From Microcyclospora pomicola (taxonomy: Eukaryota > Ascomycota > Dothideomycetes > Capnodiales): a stretch of 64,000 nucleotides of DNA. Below the pieces are notes generated by a model. The model was not told where the DNA came from. It saw only the letters and a list, made by a program, of their open reading frames with translations, and made no database searches. The stretch's first letter is position 1; each line of letters opens with the position of its first letter. Position numbers and translations under genes: made by a program. Below are positions 44,572 to 56,734 of the stretch, in pieces. Location: contig NHNY01000028.1 of the NCBI GenBank assembly GCA_002786065.1, forward strand, positions 62,001 through 126,000, written 5' to 3'.

Positions 44572-46465
44572 TCAGACCAGCCTCTTCCATTCGACGTTGC
44601 ACCACACAATCGACAGATGCAACCTCATAAGCATCTCAAATTCTTCCTTGGCCCCTTCGTCGGACAGTCGTTTCTGTGGCCTCGTCGGCCACTTTTCAAT
44701 GATGGTGTGAGAGTGCTTCATGGCTACCCCATACTGGCGCTCGATATCCTTGAAGTTATGATTGGCCATGTATCTGTCCGAAGTAAGTCTCACGATCAAA
44801 GGTGCGGAGGAGATGTGACTGACCGGTCGAAATACTTGTCGTATTCGTGAACCAGTGCTCTAGCGACAGTACGTCTCAGTTGGTATGGGTCTTGTATAGG
44901 AAGATGAATGTTTGCGATTGTGGCGTATCTCGACACCTTGGCATTATCGCGTGCATAATCCTGAATCTCGTCGGCGCTCGTCTGGTTCTCAGCGACTGCG
45001 TTCATGAATTGCGTGAGGAGTGTCGCATGTGGGTTGGTGCAAGGTTCTTGCAAGTAGTGGCCAAATCGACCTACGATCCTAGGGGTACCAAGGTAAGCTA
45101 CGTCACATATATCCGAAACCTACGTATGGCCATTAGTCAAGGTATTTTTGTGCTGACTCCAGAATAGGACTTACATCAATCCTGGCAAAGGTGCCTTCTT
45201 TGCCTTGAAGGTCTAGCTTCTGCGCATCTACATTGAAGCAATGAAAGCTGATCTTCATGTGGTGCAGTCGATGATGGAAGTCGGATAGCACACTCAGCAG
45301 ATGGTTGTACAATTTGCCGTAGATATCATTAGAAGCCAGGCCATTCCGAGTCTTCATGATATCGGCAATATTCTATCCGTGAATAGGATCCGCAGCATCT
45401 CCCATCGGCCAGTTCGCAGACGTGAACAAGGTCGGATTGAGCGCTTTGAGATGTGATCTGGAATGTCCGAAAGGTAGGAGGATTCCGTCTTCGCGAAACC
45501 TGGAGTAGCAGATGCGGTGACCTGGTGGTTGGGTGAGCAGGATACGATCTCTTAAGTCTTTGTGTTCCGAAGCCAGAGTGACCTCTCTACGAAGTACTAG
45601 CCCGCGCTCGACGGTGAGGCCTTTTGGGACGTCCAGATATGTGAGCAGAGCTGCCCAATTTTCCTTCAACATTTCCAAGCGTAGAGTACAAGAATCGAAC
45701 TGCCACGTCTTTCCAAGAATGGTACCTGGAGCCTTTGCCGAGATCTTTGACCATACATCTTGCAGCAATGGTCGGACTTGATCGTTCAAGAGCTTGGCGT
45801 GATTATCAGATACCATCGCGGAATACCAGACATGGATCATGCAGTCGACTGCTCGCTGCCTGTCCTTCGTGGTGAGCCCTACCAGAAGGAGGATGACGTT
45901 ACGTGCCACCACGTCGATCTCCCAGTCGTTGATACTGATAGACAACTGGTTGGAATAGGCTTCTGGAACTGCAGAGACAGTTTTCACCACATTTCGAAGG
46001 TCTCCGGAAGCTATGGCAGTGGTCAGCTCAAAGCAGTCGAAGCTGCCTGATTTTCATGACGCACCTGCGAAAAGCAAATCCAAGTTGCCTGGGTCAAGAC
46101 CTTCGTTGGCAGCAAGATTCAGCACATCGATTGCGGGAACGTTGCCCCAAATATGCTTCTTCACACCAAAATTCACATCTGGTGCGGAAGCATCCATGAA
46201 ATGCGGCAGTCGATTCTCTTGCTCCCATTGTGGTTTCCAATTACTCTTACCAAGGTGCGACTTGCAGTCTCGTTTGTGAGCGGTCCAGTGGCTCTTCTGG
46301 CAATCGGTACCGCAGTACTAAGTTGGACAGATGGTCAGCTCGTGAACCTTTGTGTGGACAGGACCATGTCACACCACTCACAACGACGAGCAGGCAGTTG
46401 CTGCAAGCACATTTGCCTTCACCTTGACAGCCTGCGCAAACGAGCGCAGGAGGCTCGCTGACCAT
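44572..46465 (-). CDS. MYND-finger/DUF4470 protein with one in-frame stop (possible pseudogene)
   Basis: Five exons, 46465-46382, 46317-46065, 46010-45175, 45119-44824 and 44773-44572, join in frame with introns of 50-64 nt and good splice signals. Exons 1-2 encode a complete MYND zinc finger (CAGCQGEGKCACSNC, then YCGTDCQKSHWTAHKRDC). Exon 2-3 encodes the DUF4470 module (NVPAIDVLNLAANEG and DLLFAASGDLRNVVKTV). The remainder is the helical fungal domain that normally follows. A TAG at 45373-45375 interrupts exon 3 between ADPIHG and NIADIMKTRNGLASND; the family residue there is probably Trp (TGG), one base away. No GT-AG intron removes it. Either the gene is recently inactivated, the stop is polymorphic or read through, or the base is a sequencing error. 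The C-terminal end at 44572 is less certain. Confidence 0.78.
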
Positions 46466-48693
46466 CTTGAACGATGATGGAGGTCGCGAGGTGAGAACCG
46501 ATAGATCCAAGTCCCTGGTTTGTGTCGGATGCTGACAAATTTCAGGAAGGGAACAAATTCGAGTCGAAGTCGGCTATTGTTTGATGGCAAAGGAGAATTG
46601 TTTGGACTCGTCACGTGGATTGAATACTCACATGCGATCTTCTCCTGCTAAACACCTCTCCTGAAATGATCATTCTTCCGTCTATGAAGTCCCCAATCAA
46701 CTGATCGCGAGCGTCGACCTTCATTCTGAGATCCAGATCATCAACAACTGAAAGGCTATATATGTAGAAAGGAGTGGTGGGGAAGCCGTGTTTGGGCTGA
46801 TATTGAAGCTGCGATTGTCTCTGGTCTCGTCACAAGATAGAATAAAGCAGAGTTAGCATTTACAGAGCTCATCGTGGTAGAGCCACCCCTCTCCACGGCT
46901 AATCCCGTAGAGTACCAAGTAGCTGATCGCGCAGCTTGTCGATGCGACTGCTAAGTGGGCAGGAAAGAAACCCGAGTAAGCCTACCAGATGTACTTGCGA
47001 AGAGCCGCCAATGTACCAAGGCATCATTCGATGTATCCCATCCGGTCGAGCAGCACTTGCAGATGGGTGGCTTACTCATACCACTAGTCATTCGCTCCGA
47101 GTTTCAGCAATGCTGACTACCTGTGGTGATCAGTCCATAGGAACACGTTCGGATCGGCCTCAGAGAGGACGATATGTAATGTAATGCGTAGCTGAATCCA
47201 GACTTCACAATATTGCGGGAACATGCCAATGAGGAAGGCTGTCCCTTGAGAAATAGTTGTAGACCTGCCGAATTGATATACTGCACGTGTCATGGATCAC
47301 TAGTTTCATACAGCCCAAAGATACCAGAAACACAGTCGTCAGACTCACACGGTCATAGTCTGATCACAAACACTAGCCAACAAGTCCCCGATCTCAGACT
47401 CTTTCCAGGCATGTCATAAAGTGCTATCCAGTGAAGCAGTCTATTATGGTAAGGGTATCAGACCTTGATCGCATGAAGGCAGTCCAGCACCTTAGGAAGA
47501 GAAACACAACAGCGGCAAGAATCGACAAAGACTGCGCGGAAACTTGAGAATCACATCTGTGGAGCTTGGACTTTCTGCCAGTCTCCTTGCTGACGTGGAT
47601 CTGGATAGCCTTTTTACCTTTGACTTCTGTGCAGTATGCTGACAAGAGTCGACAAGAATCGGACCAGCAGATAGCATGTGTTTGAGGACATGTCGTTGAT
47701 GGAAGTACGCGGTAGCCACGGCCGGGACCGGACCGGAGCTTTGCGAGCAATTTACCCGTGAGTGTGCGCGACAAGAGGCGTCTCGCCTCCACTCCACTCA
47801 ATCATCCTGTCTATCGTATACCTTAACTTCTGCACACAGCCTTGAAACGATTCAGCCCCTACATGATTTGCGTGATCGATGGCCTTGTCAATAGACACTG
47901 ACATGTTGGTCTTCTAAGCGTGGCATAAAGTCTCTATGCTCCGCCAGCATTTAGCCGCTGGCCAGAACGGCCTGCAGCGGGTGGACGAGGTGTCTACGGT
48001 GATTGGTGAAAGTTCAGGCACTGAATGCCTGACCGGTGGACACAACAAGATAAGAGCCGAGTCTGCGTGAACAAGGCTGGCCATGAGCTGCGCAAAGCTG
48101 TGTAGCTGCATTGGACAGGTCCAATGCCAGTTCAACATGGACCGGAACAGTCAACAGAAGGAGGCGCAAGAAAGATGGAGGCGCAGGCGATGCACTGTGA
48201 AGGGAAGGTGGAATGAAAAGGAACCATCACGGCCTACCATGTTCGCCTCTGCGCGTCCTGCATCGAGCTCTGCACGAGCACTCATTGCCTGAGAGCCCGC
48301 TTTGGCCACAATCCCGGAGTCATGAGTTCCTGATGGACCATACAAAGTACCTTGTGACGAGGTAAATATGGCATTCGGAGGCGTAGTCTTCTGTCTTGCT
48401 CATCGGAGATTGCATTGCCTTCCAATCGTCTGTTGTGCTGCTCTGCTCATTGCCTGGTGGTCACGGGGCCATTCACGCTGCTTGTGTTAAGCCAAGCTCG
48501 TCTTTCATGTGACAGTGTTGATCGGGAGCCCGTTTGGTATCTGCCCTCCTGCTTGCCCCCTCATATCTCTCAACTTCCCCTCTATACATACCGCTCACAT
48601 TTTGTTCTTTCAGCACTTTCATCTTTCCTACTTTCAGAGCACTTCTTACTTTCGACACTAGAAGCAGCATCCATCAACCAAGCTTGCCCAACA
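46466..48693. other. 2.2-kb divergent intergenic region without recognised genes
   Basis: Upstream of both the MYND/DUF4470 gene and the NFX1 helicase gene. Open frames (for example 47424-47801, minus) have no family resemblance and irregular codon use. The last 200 bases before 48694 are pyrimidine-rich, as in many fungal leaders. Nothing else is supported. Confidence 0.5.
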
Positions 48694-51600
48694 TGGCACC
48701 CACTCAGAGGCCAGTCTTATCACATGAACGTTTGCTTCCGTGCTGACACGTAGCATTTTACAGACCATGCCGCTTTTTCCAGCTGGGTGGCTGCAGACGG
48801 GGAGCCGATTGCGACTTCGCACATCTCATCGACCCGAACTTCACACCTCCGAAGTGTCAGCATTTCATGAAGGGGTCATGTAATTGGGGAGAAAATTGCA
48901 AGTTCTCTCACGACACGAACCCAGCCGCCAATGGGAACTTCACCGGGAGCACAAGCAAATCCGATGCTACCACCGAGAGCTCTTCCGGACGGATTAAAGA
49001 GTTTCGGTGGAAGATCCCTCAACAGCCAGTTGGCGCGCGTCCTCTGGGGTATGCACTGGGCGTCTTTTTCAAGCAAGCACTCGACTTGATCGATGGTGAG
49101 CTGGGCACCATGCAAGAAGTCGTCATGCTCCTTGCCAGTCCTGGTGGACTCTTACGTATCGATGAGCTGCTTGGGCAACCTTTTGAGACTTTCAATCGGA
49201 GACAGTTGAGTCGCGTCTTGGATGGACAGCTCTTGCCCTTTCTCAAGATCTTTACTCACCCCAACGTTATCTCTTCCATTCTCCTTCGTGGAAAGCTCTT
49301 GTCCGTATACAACATCATATACGCTGGTGATGGCACAGGAGAGCGTATCCTGTCGCTATTCACGATACTTACCACCCATCTATCAGATCCAGCTAGCTCG
49401 CTTCCCGATAGTTCAGAGGACGACATTGGCAGGCTGGAGGCCGTGGAAGCATCAATCCTACTGTTCTCCAGACTCGTTGAAGTGAACACCCCTGCTCACA
49501 CGAACCCTACGGTGGTGCTGGTGGCAAAAGCTTTCACGGCACTCATAGAGAGCTCACCAGAGCTAACCACCTTTGCTATGACAAGGGCACGGAAGGAGCT
49601 GGAAAGAGTCCATCAACGCATCAGCATCGGTGAAGCACTCCCCGATGCCCGCGATGGTAAAAGTGCGGTCGGTGCACGTGCAGTGTTCCACTTGCCTCGA
49701 GAATTGCCAGGTCATCTCTCGGATGAAGGGCGTCGACACGACAACGACTACGCGGACATCAAGGATATCACGATCTTGCCCAGTTTGGACGAGATTCAAA
49801 GCTCTCGTAACGAATACCTCCCTACCGCAGATCCACTTTCATGGCATTTCAGCGGTATCAGGGGCCTCTTAGATCGTCATTTCCGCCTGCTCAGAGAAGA
49901 CACCGTTGGGCAACTCAGAGATGCGGCGAAATGGGAGTTAGAGCGCCTCCAGAACTCCGACGCTGCCGACGTTCGAGAGAAATCCAAACGACAGGGTGCA
50001 CGCACATACGTATACAAGGATGTGCACGTTGTGGCAGCGGATTTCAATGAGTACAGTGGAGCACAGATCGCGCTGCGCCTAGATCCTCCCCATGCGACCA
50101 ACAATCTCTCGAAGAAAGCTCGGATGGAATGGTGGGATCACTCCCGACGACTTGGTCCAGATGCACTGATCTGTCTCCTAAGCTCCGAGGGTTCCGCAAC
50201 GTTCCTCGTCGTAGCTTCGCAAGGTCAAAGGCCTACCCGGCTGCAGTCTGCATACGACCTTGGAAGTGACCCTGAGCATGCCTTCGTGGTGGCTAGACTT
50301 GTCAATCCTTCCGAACTTCATGACCTTTTACCACGAGCCGCCCAGGCGGCCACGTATGCACAGCTGTCTATCGTTGAGTTTCCGGGTGTCCTGTTGCCTT
50401 CCTTCCAGCCAACACTGGAAGCGATCCAGCGAGTCAGTGAGGGTTTGGACATACCCTTCCATCATATATTGGCTCCTGCTACCGCACCCGATGAATTAGA
50501 GGGTGAGATCCACGTCAAGCCACCCGCGTACAGCTCGAAGCCAGGATTCCAGTACAACCTTGCAAGTATCACAACGAACGGTGAATCATTGTACTGCACG
50601 CCTGGGAAAGACATCGAGGAATCTGCGGCGCAGCTAGCCCGGATGTCTACACTCGATCATGGCCAGGCTGAAGCTGTAGTATCAGCCTTGGTACGGGAAG
50701 TTGCATTAATTCAAGGACCTCCAGGTACTGGTAAAAGCTACACTGGCATACAGCTCATTCGTGTCCTTCTAGCCAACAAGTCCACTACAAATATTGGCCC
50801 CGTTCTCATCTGCACGCAGACTAATCACGCCCTGGATGCAATCCTTGAGCGTTCGGTTGACGACCAAGTGAAGAACATCGTGCGCATCGGAAGTCGCTCC
50901 AAATCCGAACGTCTTGAGGATGTCAATTTGAAAGTACTTGCTCAAAAGATGGAGCCAACGAAGACGGAGAAAACCTCGCGATATGACCTCACTAAGAAGA
51001 CCAAGCAAGAGACGGAAGAAATCAATGTCTTGTTAGACGCATTCCGCTCCATTGGTAGCCAGACTTCGATCGAGAAACATCTTCTCAGCAACCATCCAGA
51101 GTTTCACAAGCACATTTTCGAGCCGACCAGCGAAGATGGATACACCCTGGTAACCCGTAGACAAGCTACCCCAATCGACAACTGGCTTCGGGCAGGACTT
51201 CCCGGTCTCTGGCGTCCTAGGCCTGTCGCCGATTTACCATATGTTTCGCCGCAAGCTCTGACCCTCGCAGAGAGGAGACTGCTACTCACATCTTGGACAT
51301 CAGAGATAGAGAACGATTTACATGAGAAGCTCCGTCACGCCATGTGTTCATACAATGAGTCGAAGCAAGCACTTGACAATATCCGCACAGAGCTGCAGCT
51401 TCGTGTCCTTTCCCAAGCCAACATCATCGGAGTCACCACCAGTGGCCTGGCCCGTAATCTTGAGTTGCTCCGAGGTGTCAACCCCAAGGTCTTGATATGC
51501 GAAGAGGCCGGCGAAATTTTAGAAGCCCATTTGCTTACGGCTTTGCTTCCGTCCGTCGAGCACTGTATCCTGATCGGCGACCATCAGCAACTACGACCGC

Positions 51601-54600
51601 ACGTCCAGAACTACGACCTGTCTACTGAGAGCCGTGGTGGTCAACAGTATGCTCTAGACATGTCTCTCTTTGAACGACTTGTCAAGCCGCCTGACGACTT
51701 GACCCAGCCTCTTCCGCTTAGCACCCTGGAAGTTCAACGTCGTATGCACCCATCCATCTCAAGACTAGTCCGGGAGACGCAGTACCAACATCTGCAGGAC
51801 AGCTCGTTTGTGTCCCTGTACCCCGAGGTTGTTGGTATGCGGCGCCGTCTGTCCTGGCTGCATCATGAAAATGTCGAAGACGACAATGTTACGAGCCATT
51901 CGACCTCACGTACAAACACGTTTGAGGTCAATCTGGTTGCCTCTCTTGTCAAACACTTGGCACAGCAAGGAGTGTACGATTCCACCGACATTGCCGTCAT
52001 CACACCATACGTTGGGCAACTCAGGAAGCTCCGTCATAAGTTCAGCAATTCTCATGCGATAATTTTGAACGAAAGGGATGCTGAAGAGCTTGCGAACGAC
52101 GATGTCGATGAGGACGAGTCTGGTCGTCCTGGTGAAGAAATTAATGTCAACAATGCGTCCTCAGGCTCCTTGAACAAAGCGATTCGCCTTGCTACGGTTG
52201 ACAATTTTCAGGGAGAGGAGGCAAAGGTAGTGATTGTTTCTCTCGTGCGCAGCAACATGGAGAAAAACGCAGGATTTCTCAAGACTCCAAACCGGATCAA
52301 TGTTCTGCTCTCTCGCGCACAGCACGGCATGTACATCATCGGGAACACCCACACTGCTGAGACCGTACCCATGTGGCGAGATGTGATCGATATGCTTCGC
52401 TCCGAGGGCAATGTAAGCAATTCGCTTGAGTTGTGCTGTCCAAGACATCCAAATACGCCCATGCTCGTCTCTACAGTATCCGACTTCGCACGTCTGTCGC
52501 CGGAAGCAGGATGCTCTCAACCTTGCGAAAAGCAGCTAGCATGCGGCCACGCATGTGTCGCGGCTTGTCACTCCGACATGCTCCATAGTGCCGTCTATTG
52601 CTTGAAACCATGCACGAGGTTGAGAGCCGGTTGCGAGCATCTATGCCCGAAGCCGTGCGGAGAAAAGTGTGGACTGTATTGCGAGGTGCCCATCCAGAAT
52701 CTAGACGTCGTGCTAGAGTGCGGTCACCGGAAGACCAGTCTACCATGCTATCAACATCAGAACCCTTCTTTGGTAAAGTGCAAGGAAATGGTGCGACAAA
52801 AGATGCCCGGCTGCAATCACGAGGTTGACCTGCCGTGCCACGTTGATGCAAGCAAGGCACAATGCTTCGCGCCCTGCGGAAAGCTTTTGGACTGCGGACA
52901 TACATGCGAGAAACGCTGCTGCCAATGCAACGAGCAGGAAGGTGGTAGCATCAAGGCCACGGATCACGGCAAATGTGTGCGGAAATGTAAGCGTGCACAT
53001 GGCACCTGCAAGCACTCATGCCAGTCCGAGTGCCACAATGGCCTCCCGTGCCCACTCTGTACGGAAGTATGTGACACAAGCTGTGCTCATGCTCGGTGTG
53101 GGAAGCTTTGTAGAGAACCGTGCGCACCATGCCTGGAAGTACATTGCACGTCAGGCATTCATTGTCCCCACAACACGCCATGTCCAATGCCGTGTGCGGC
53201 CCCCTGCACCTGGATACCGTGCTCAGAGCGGTGTGAGCTGATACTGTCGTGCGGCTGCAGATGCCCATCTGTGTGCGGAGAGGACTGTCCGGATGCCGCC
53301 TTCTGCCAGAACCACGCCACTGACGATGTCAAGGCCATGCAAGCTGACCTGGTTATGCTTACTGCTTACCGAGATGTAAATCTAGACACTGACCCATGTA
53401 TCTTCACAACCTGCGGTCACGTCTTCACGATCGAGTCCTTGGATGGCACCATGGGTATGCAGCAATACTATGAGGTTGACCCTGTCACAAACAAGTATAT
53501 CGGTCTGAAGACTTCTGTCGAGCCATTCTCTTTCACCGACTCCAAATCATGTCCAGAATGTCGGGGTTCGCTACGCAATCTTGCGCGCTACGGTCGTCTT
53601 GTCAGGCGGGCTTTGTTGGATTCGAGCGCGAAAAAGCTTACAGCCTGGTCAAATACCAAGCATCACGAGCTTACCAGTCAGTTGTTGGGCTACGAGAGTA
53701 AACTCATGGACACTCTTACTATGATTGGCAAGCCTGGGCAAGATGCGAAGCTAGAAGGTGCACCCGAAGCTCTGGTTAAGACGATCAAAAAGCTAGAATC
53801 AGGGAGGCGATACCGCGACTTATTCAGACTCACGAATGAGGTCTTCCATTTCAAGCAGAAACTGAGTGCGGATGAGCAGCCCTATCAGAGAGTACACGAC
53901 CTAGTGGAGACAGTTCGCCGCCAAACGAATATGCCGCACGCGGTGATCCCGTTCACCTTCAGCAGCGAGGAACTGCAGCTACGCGAGCATCTTCAGGCCG
54001 GCAATCTGCTGTTGAGATGTTACCTGACCGTTGTTGGCGATGTAATCAGCTGCCACTCCCGGACTCCCGCTCTAAGACGTGGCGGTCTGTCCGTGAACTT
54101 CGCGGTGATGCGGCAGTCTGCGGACGATCTGATTGAAGAGGCTGCAGATAGTAAGAACGTTCGCCAAGAGGCGGAATCCCGTGTAATCTGGGCCAAGTTT
54201 GCTGCTATGGAGTACGGCGTGGCCACCTCGAACTACCAAGTGGACGATCCAGGAATGCAACATCGTATGGATTCACTCATGCAGTCAGGTCTCGAGCATC
54301 TCGATGCGGCCCAGGCTATATGTAAGGAGCAGGCGCGCTCAACAAGGGCTTACCGGGAAACAATAGCTCGCGACCACCCAGATCGTCTGGACAACATCGG
54401 CGGAGACCCCATGCAAGGCCTGGCAGATGAATTGGCTGACATTCGTCGAATGTTCAGGGAAAAGCTCTCGACCACCGAGATGAGAATGGTCGTCACTGCC
54501 ATGGCGAAGGAGTTCTCTGGTACGGGCCATTGGTACAGGTGCATAAATGGCCATCCTTTCAGTGTGGGCGAATGTGGTATGCCGATGCAGTTGGCGAGGT

Positions 54601-54704
54601 GTCCGGAGTGTAGCGCACAGGTCGGTGGGCAAAATCACCAGGCTGTCAGCGGTGTGTCAGCAGCGAGGGACATCGAAGAAGAGTTTGGCAGGATGGCGCT
54701 GTGA
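48694..54704 (+). CDS. NFX1-type zinc-finger SF1 helicase, Hrr1/SAD-3/ZNFX1-like
   Basis: Proposed exons 48694-48714 and 48765-54704 give about 1986 residues. The N-terminus has a CCCH finger (about 42-60, CQHFMKGSCNWGENCKFSH) and a second, upstream one that is incomplete in this frame. The helicase core has Walker A QGPPGTGKSYTG, motif II ICEEAGE, GDHQQLRP, and motifs V/VI in DNFQGEEAKVVIVSLVR and NVLLSRAQ. A Cys-rich NFX1-type repeat region covers about 1245-1520, followed by helical segments and a C-terminal zinc-binding block (HWYRCINGHPFSVGEC), also seen in ZNFX1. The fungal members Hrr1 (fission yeast RNA-directed RNA polymerase complex) and SAD-3 (Neurospora meiotic silencing) act in small-RNA silencing; that role is inferred. 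The first exon is uncertain: see findings. Confidence 0.88.
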
Positions 54705-55260
54705 GAATGTTGGATGCCATCGCTTATCGCCGATCCGAATACCCGGCGCGAAGCTGGAATGTTAGGTGCTTGATCTCATCAGTTTGAGATTTCTCCGGCC
54801 GGAGAACAGTGACCTCCGCATCGAATCATAGACTTGTTTCTGCTTTGTATATTCCTCAGGTGCATTCCCATCCAAAGAAATGTCGCATGTGCGCTGACGC
54901 AAGCCGGATCAACCACCAAATGAACCTTACTCCAAGTTCGCGTGACCAAGAAGGTGAATACGAAGTTGATGCAGCGAGGCCATAGTCCCGATACGACGTC
55001 CCTATACCACTCCACCGTCCTTCCCGTGTCGCTCAGCCTCAGTAGCGAGTTGCTATTCGATACCTGACGCGGAGAGCTGACAGCCAAGCATGCTGCGCCA
55101 CGCTGGGCATCTATCATACCCAGCAATCCTAATATACATGTATCTCACAATAGGGTAGCCAAATATATAAGACGACGCTGCCCTAGGTAGGTTGGAAGAT
55201 GCAGCATTTGCTATCTCGTCGCGACATCATATCTTTGCAGACTCTCTTTGATTTCACGAC
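54705..55260. other. Intergenic region with possible TATA box
   Basis: 3' flank of the helicase gene and promoter of a small membrane protein gene. A 115-codon minus-strand frame (54779-55126) was considered and rejected. Confidence 0.5.
55164..55170 (+). promoter_or_regulatory. TATA box candidate
   Basis: TATATAA lies 91-97 bases upstream of the ATG of the four-span membrane protein gene, a normal distance for a fungal TATA element. Confidence 0.45.
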
Positions 55261-55863
55261 ATGAAATCTCCTTCCATATTCCTCGTTGCGGCCCTGATCG
55301 GGTCTACGATCACTCTTATAGCTACCATCGCAGTCAACGCGACGGTCGCAAACAAGCCAGACAATGATCTAGGTTCAGGGTGAGGAGGTGCCATCGATCT
55401 GAAGGACATCGCTGTGGTAGCCCCACTAACAATCGTCTGCTTCGCCAGTACGGGATGGGCGATACTCATGCCTGCACCGATTTTGTCCTTCATCTGGTCT
55501 ATCATCGACCTGATCATGTTCAACATGTGGCGATACCACAACGTCTACTGGCTTACGGTATCCGCCACGCTGGCGGGCTTATATACCAGTCTAGGCGCCG
55601 TGGGGATTGCAATGTACGCGTGGTCGGACGAGGGCGCCTGGGTAGGAGGGATGTTCCTGATCTTCATGGCGGTGTTGTAAGTTCAATCGTTGAGATGACT
55701 GCCTGCATACGTCGCTGATCCGGTTAGTTATTGGATTTCATTGGTTTTCGCGGCAGTCTCAGTGCATAGAGGCCAAATGTCGTTTGGCAAGAGGTCAAGG
55801 ACGGAACGTGTGGCGCATCCTAATAAGGGAATTGGATCTTTAGACGGTCGGAGCGATGCTTAA
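55261..55863 (+). CDS. Four-span (MARVEL-like) membrane protein, 160 aa
   Basis: Three exons, 55261-55379, 55449-55676 and 55728-55863, give 160 residues. Intron 1 (69 nt) has donor GTGAGG, branch CACTAAC and acceptor GCCAG, and removes an in-frame TGA. Intron 2 (51 nt) has donor GTAAGT and acceptor GTTAG. Joining gives four hydrophobic spans: SIFLVAALIGSTITLIATI, WAILMPAPILSFIWSIIDLI, YWLTVSATLAGLYTSLGAVG and GMFLIFMAVLFYWISLVFAA. The last span is created only by splicing, which supports intron 2. A basic tail of about 40 residues follows. The layout is like fungal MARVEL-type plasma membrane proteins, though I cannot see a diagnostic motif. Function is unknown. Confidence 0.72.
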
Positions 55864-56263
55864 GTATGGATCTCTCCCTGTGAAATTGGTTCGATATGCT
55901 CGAAGAATCAGCCTGTCGTTCTGAAAGAACCATTCAGATCATTTCAACGAAGATGACTGGGAGGCAAGTCAAATTGGGATTACTGGATCAAGACTTTGGT
56001 CTCGTTCTCGTGCACTTTTTTGCTTGGCACATCCGCGTAATGTTTCGAGAGTGATTTGCATCGATCTATCTCCAATAGGTTCCACAGTTTGAGTAGCCAT
56101 GACGGCATAAATATGCCGGGCTTCTGGCTGTGGAGAAAGTTCGCCATTGGAGTTCTCGATGGGCTGCATTCCCTTTTCTGGACCTATTTACGACTGCCTT
56201 GAACCAGCACGCAACGTTGAGCACAAGCGTATCCTTCCCGCCATCGATCGCCTCGATCACGTT
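55864..56263. other. Convergent 3' intergenic region
   Basis: Spacer between two small genes; no further coding exon is recognised. Confidence 0.5.
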
Positions 56264-56734
56264 TCAATACACTTTGAAAAGCAACGCTCTCAAGAACCCG
56301 TTTTCCTTGGCCATCGACAGGGGAAATCGTTTCCCCGGAGTGTTCTGGATGTAGAAGCGCAGGCTCTCCTTGGATCCGAAATGGGTGGGCGTCTGGCCTT
56401 GACGCCGAGCGGCGGCGAAGTCGACGAGGTTGACGTGCACGCGCTTCAAGTTCTGATGGGGAAGTATCGTGTTATTGACTCGCAGGGGATGAGGGCAGGT
56501 ATCTTCAAGGGGTGGTACATACCTTTTTGCACTTTGTGATAGACTCTCCAACGTCAACACCAACATCCTCGCAGAGTCTCTGCCCTAGAGAGCCAGAATC
56601 AGTGAAACTTCAGTCGATAACAAAGACACGAAAAAGAACTCACACCCCTGAAGCTTGCTCTCGTCCTGCCCGTAGGTAGAGGCGAACGCGGCCAAGACAG
56701 CTTTTGCATTCTTCGAGGGTTTGGTTCTGTACAT
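56264..56734 (-). CDS. Small conserved-looking protein, 113 aa, three exons
   Basis: Exons 56734-56644, 56584-56523 and 56452-56264 with introns of 59 and 70 nt give 113 residues. Donors are GTGAGT and GTATGT; acceptors are TCTAG and ATCAG. The first junction restores a Trp codon (KLQGWQRLCEDVGV), and the second reads ITKCKKNLKRVHVNLVDF. The sequence is a compact mix of charged and hydrophobic residues with no membrane span or signal peptide. The motifs CEDVGVDVGESITKCKK and VNLVDFAAARRQG, and the ending GFLRALLFKVY, resemble a family of short hypothetical proteins that I recall from filamentous ascomycetes; no function is known to me. Longest-ORF reading would instead pick two unrelated frames here. 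The splice signals and clean phase are the main support. Confidence 0.68.

Noticed and set aside
47424-47801. Minus-strand open frame of 125 codons in the 2.2-kb gap
   Set aside because: Irregular composition, overlapping another frame of similar length, no family resemblance.
54779-55126. Minus-strand open frame of 115 codons in an intergenic region
   Set aside because: No domain, signal or coding-like composition; no splice context. It could be a young gene but there is nothing to support it.
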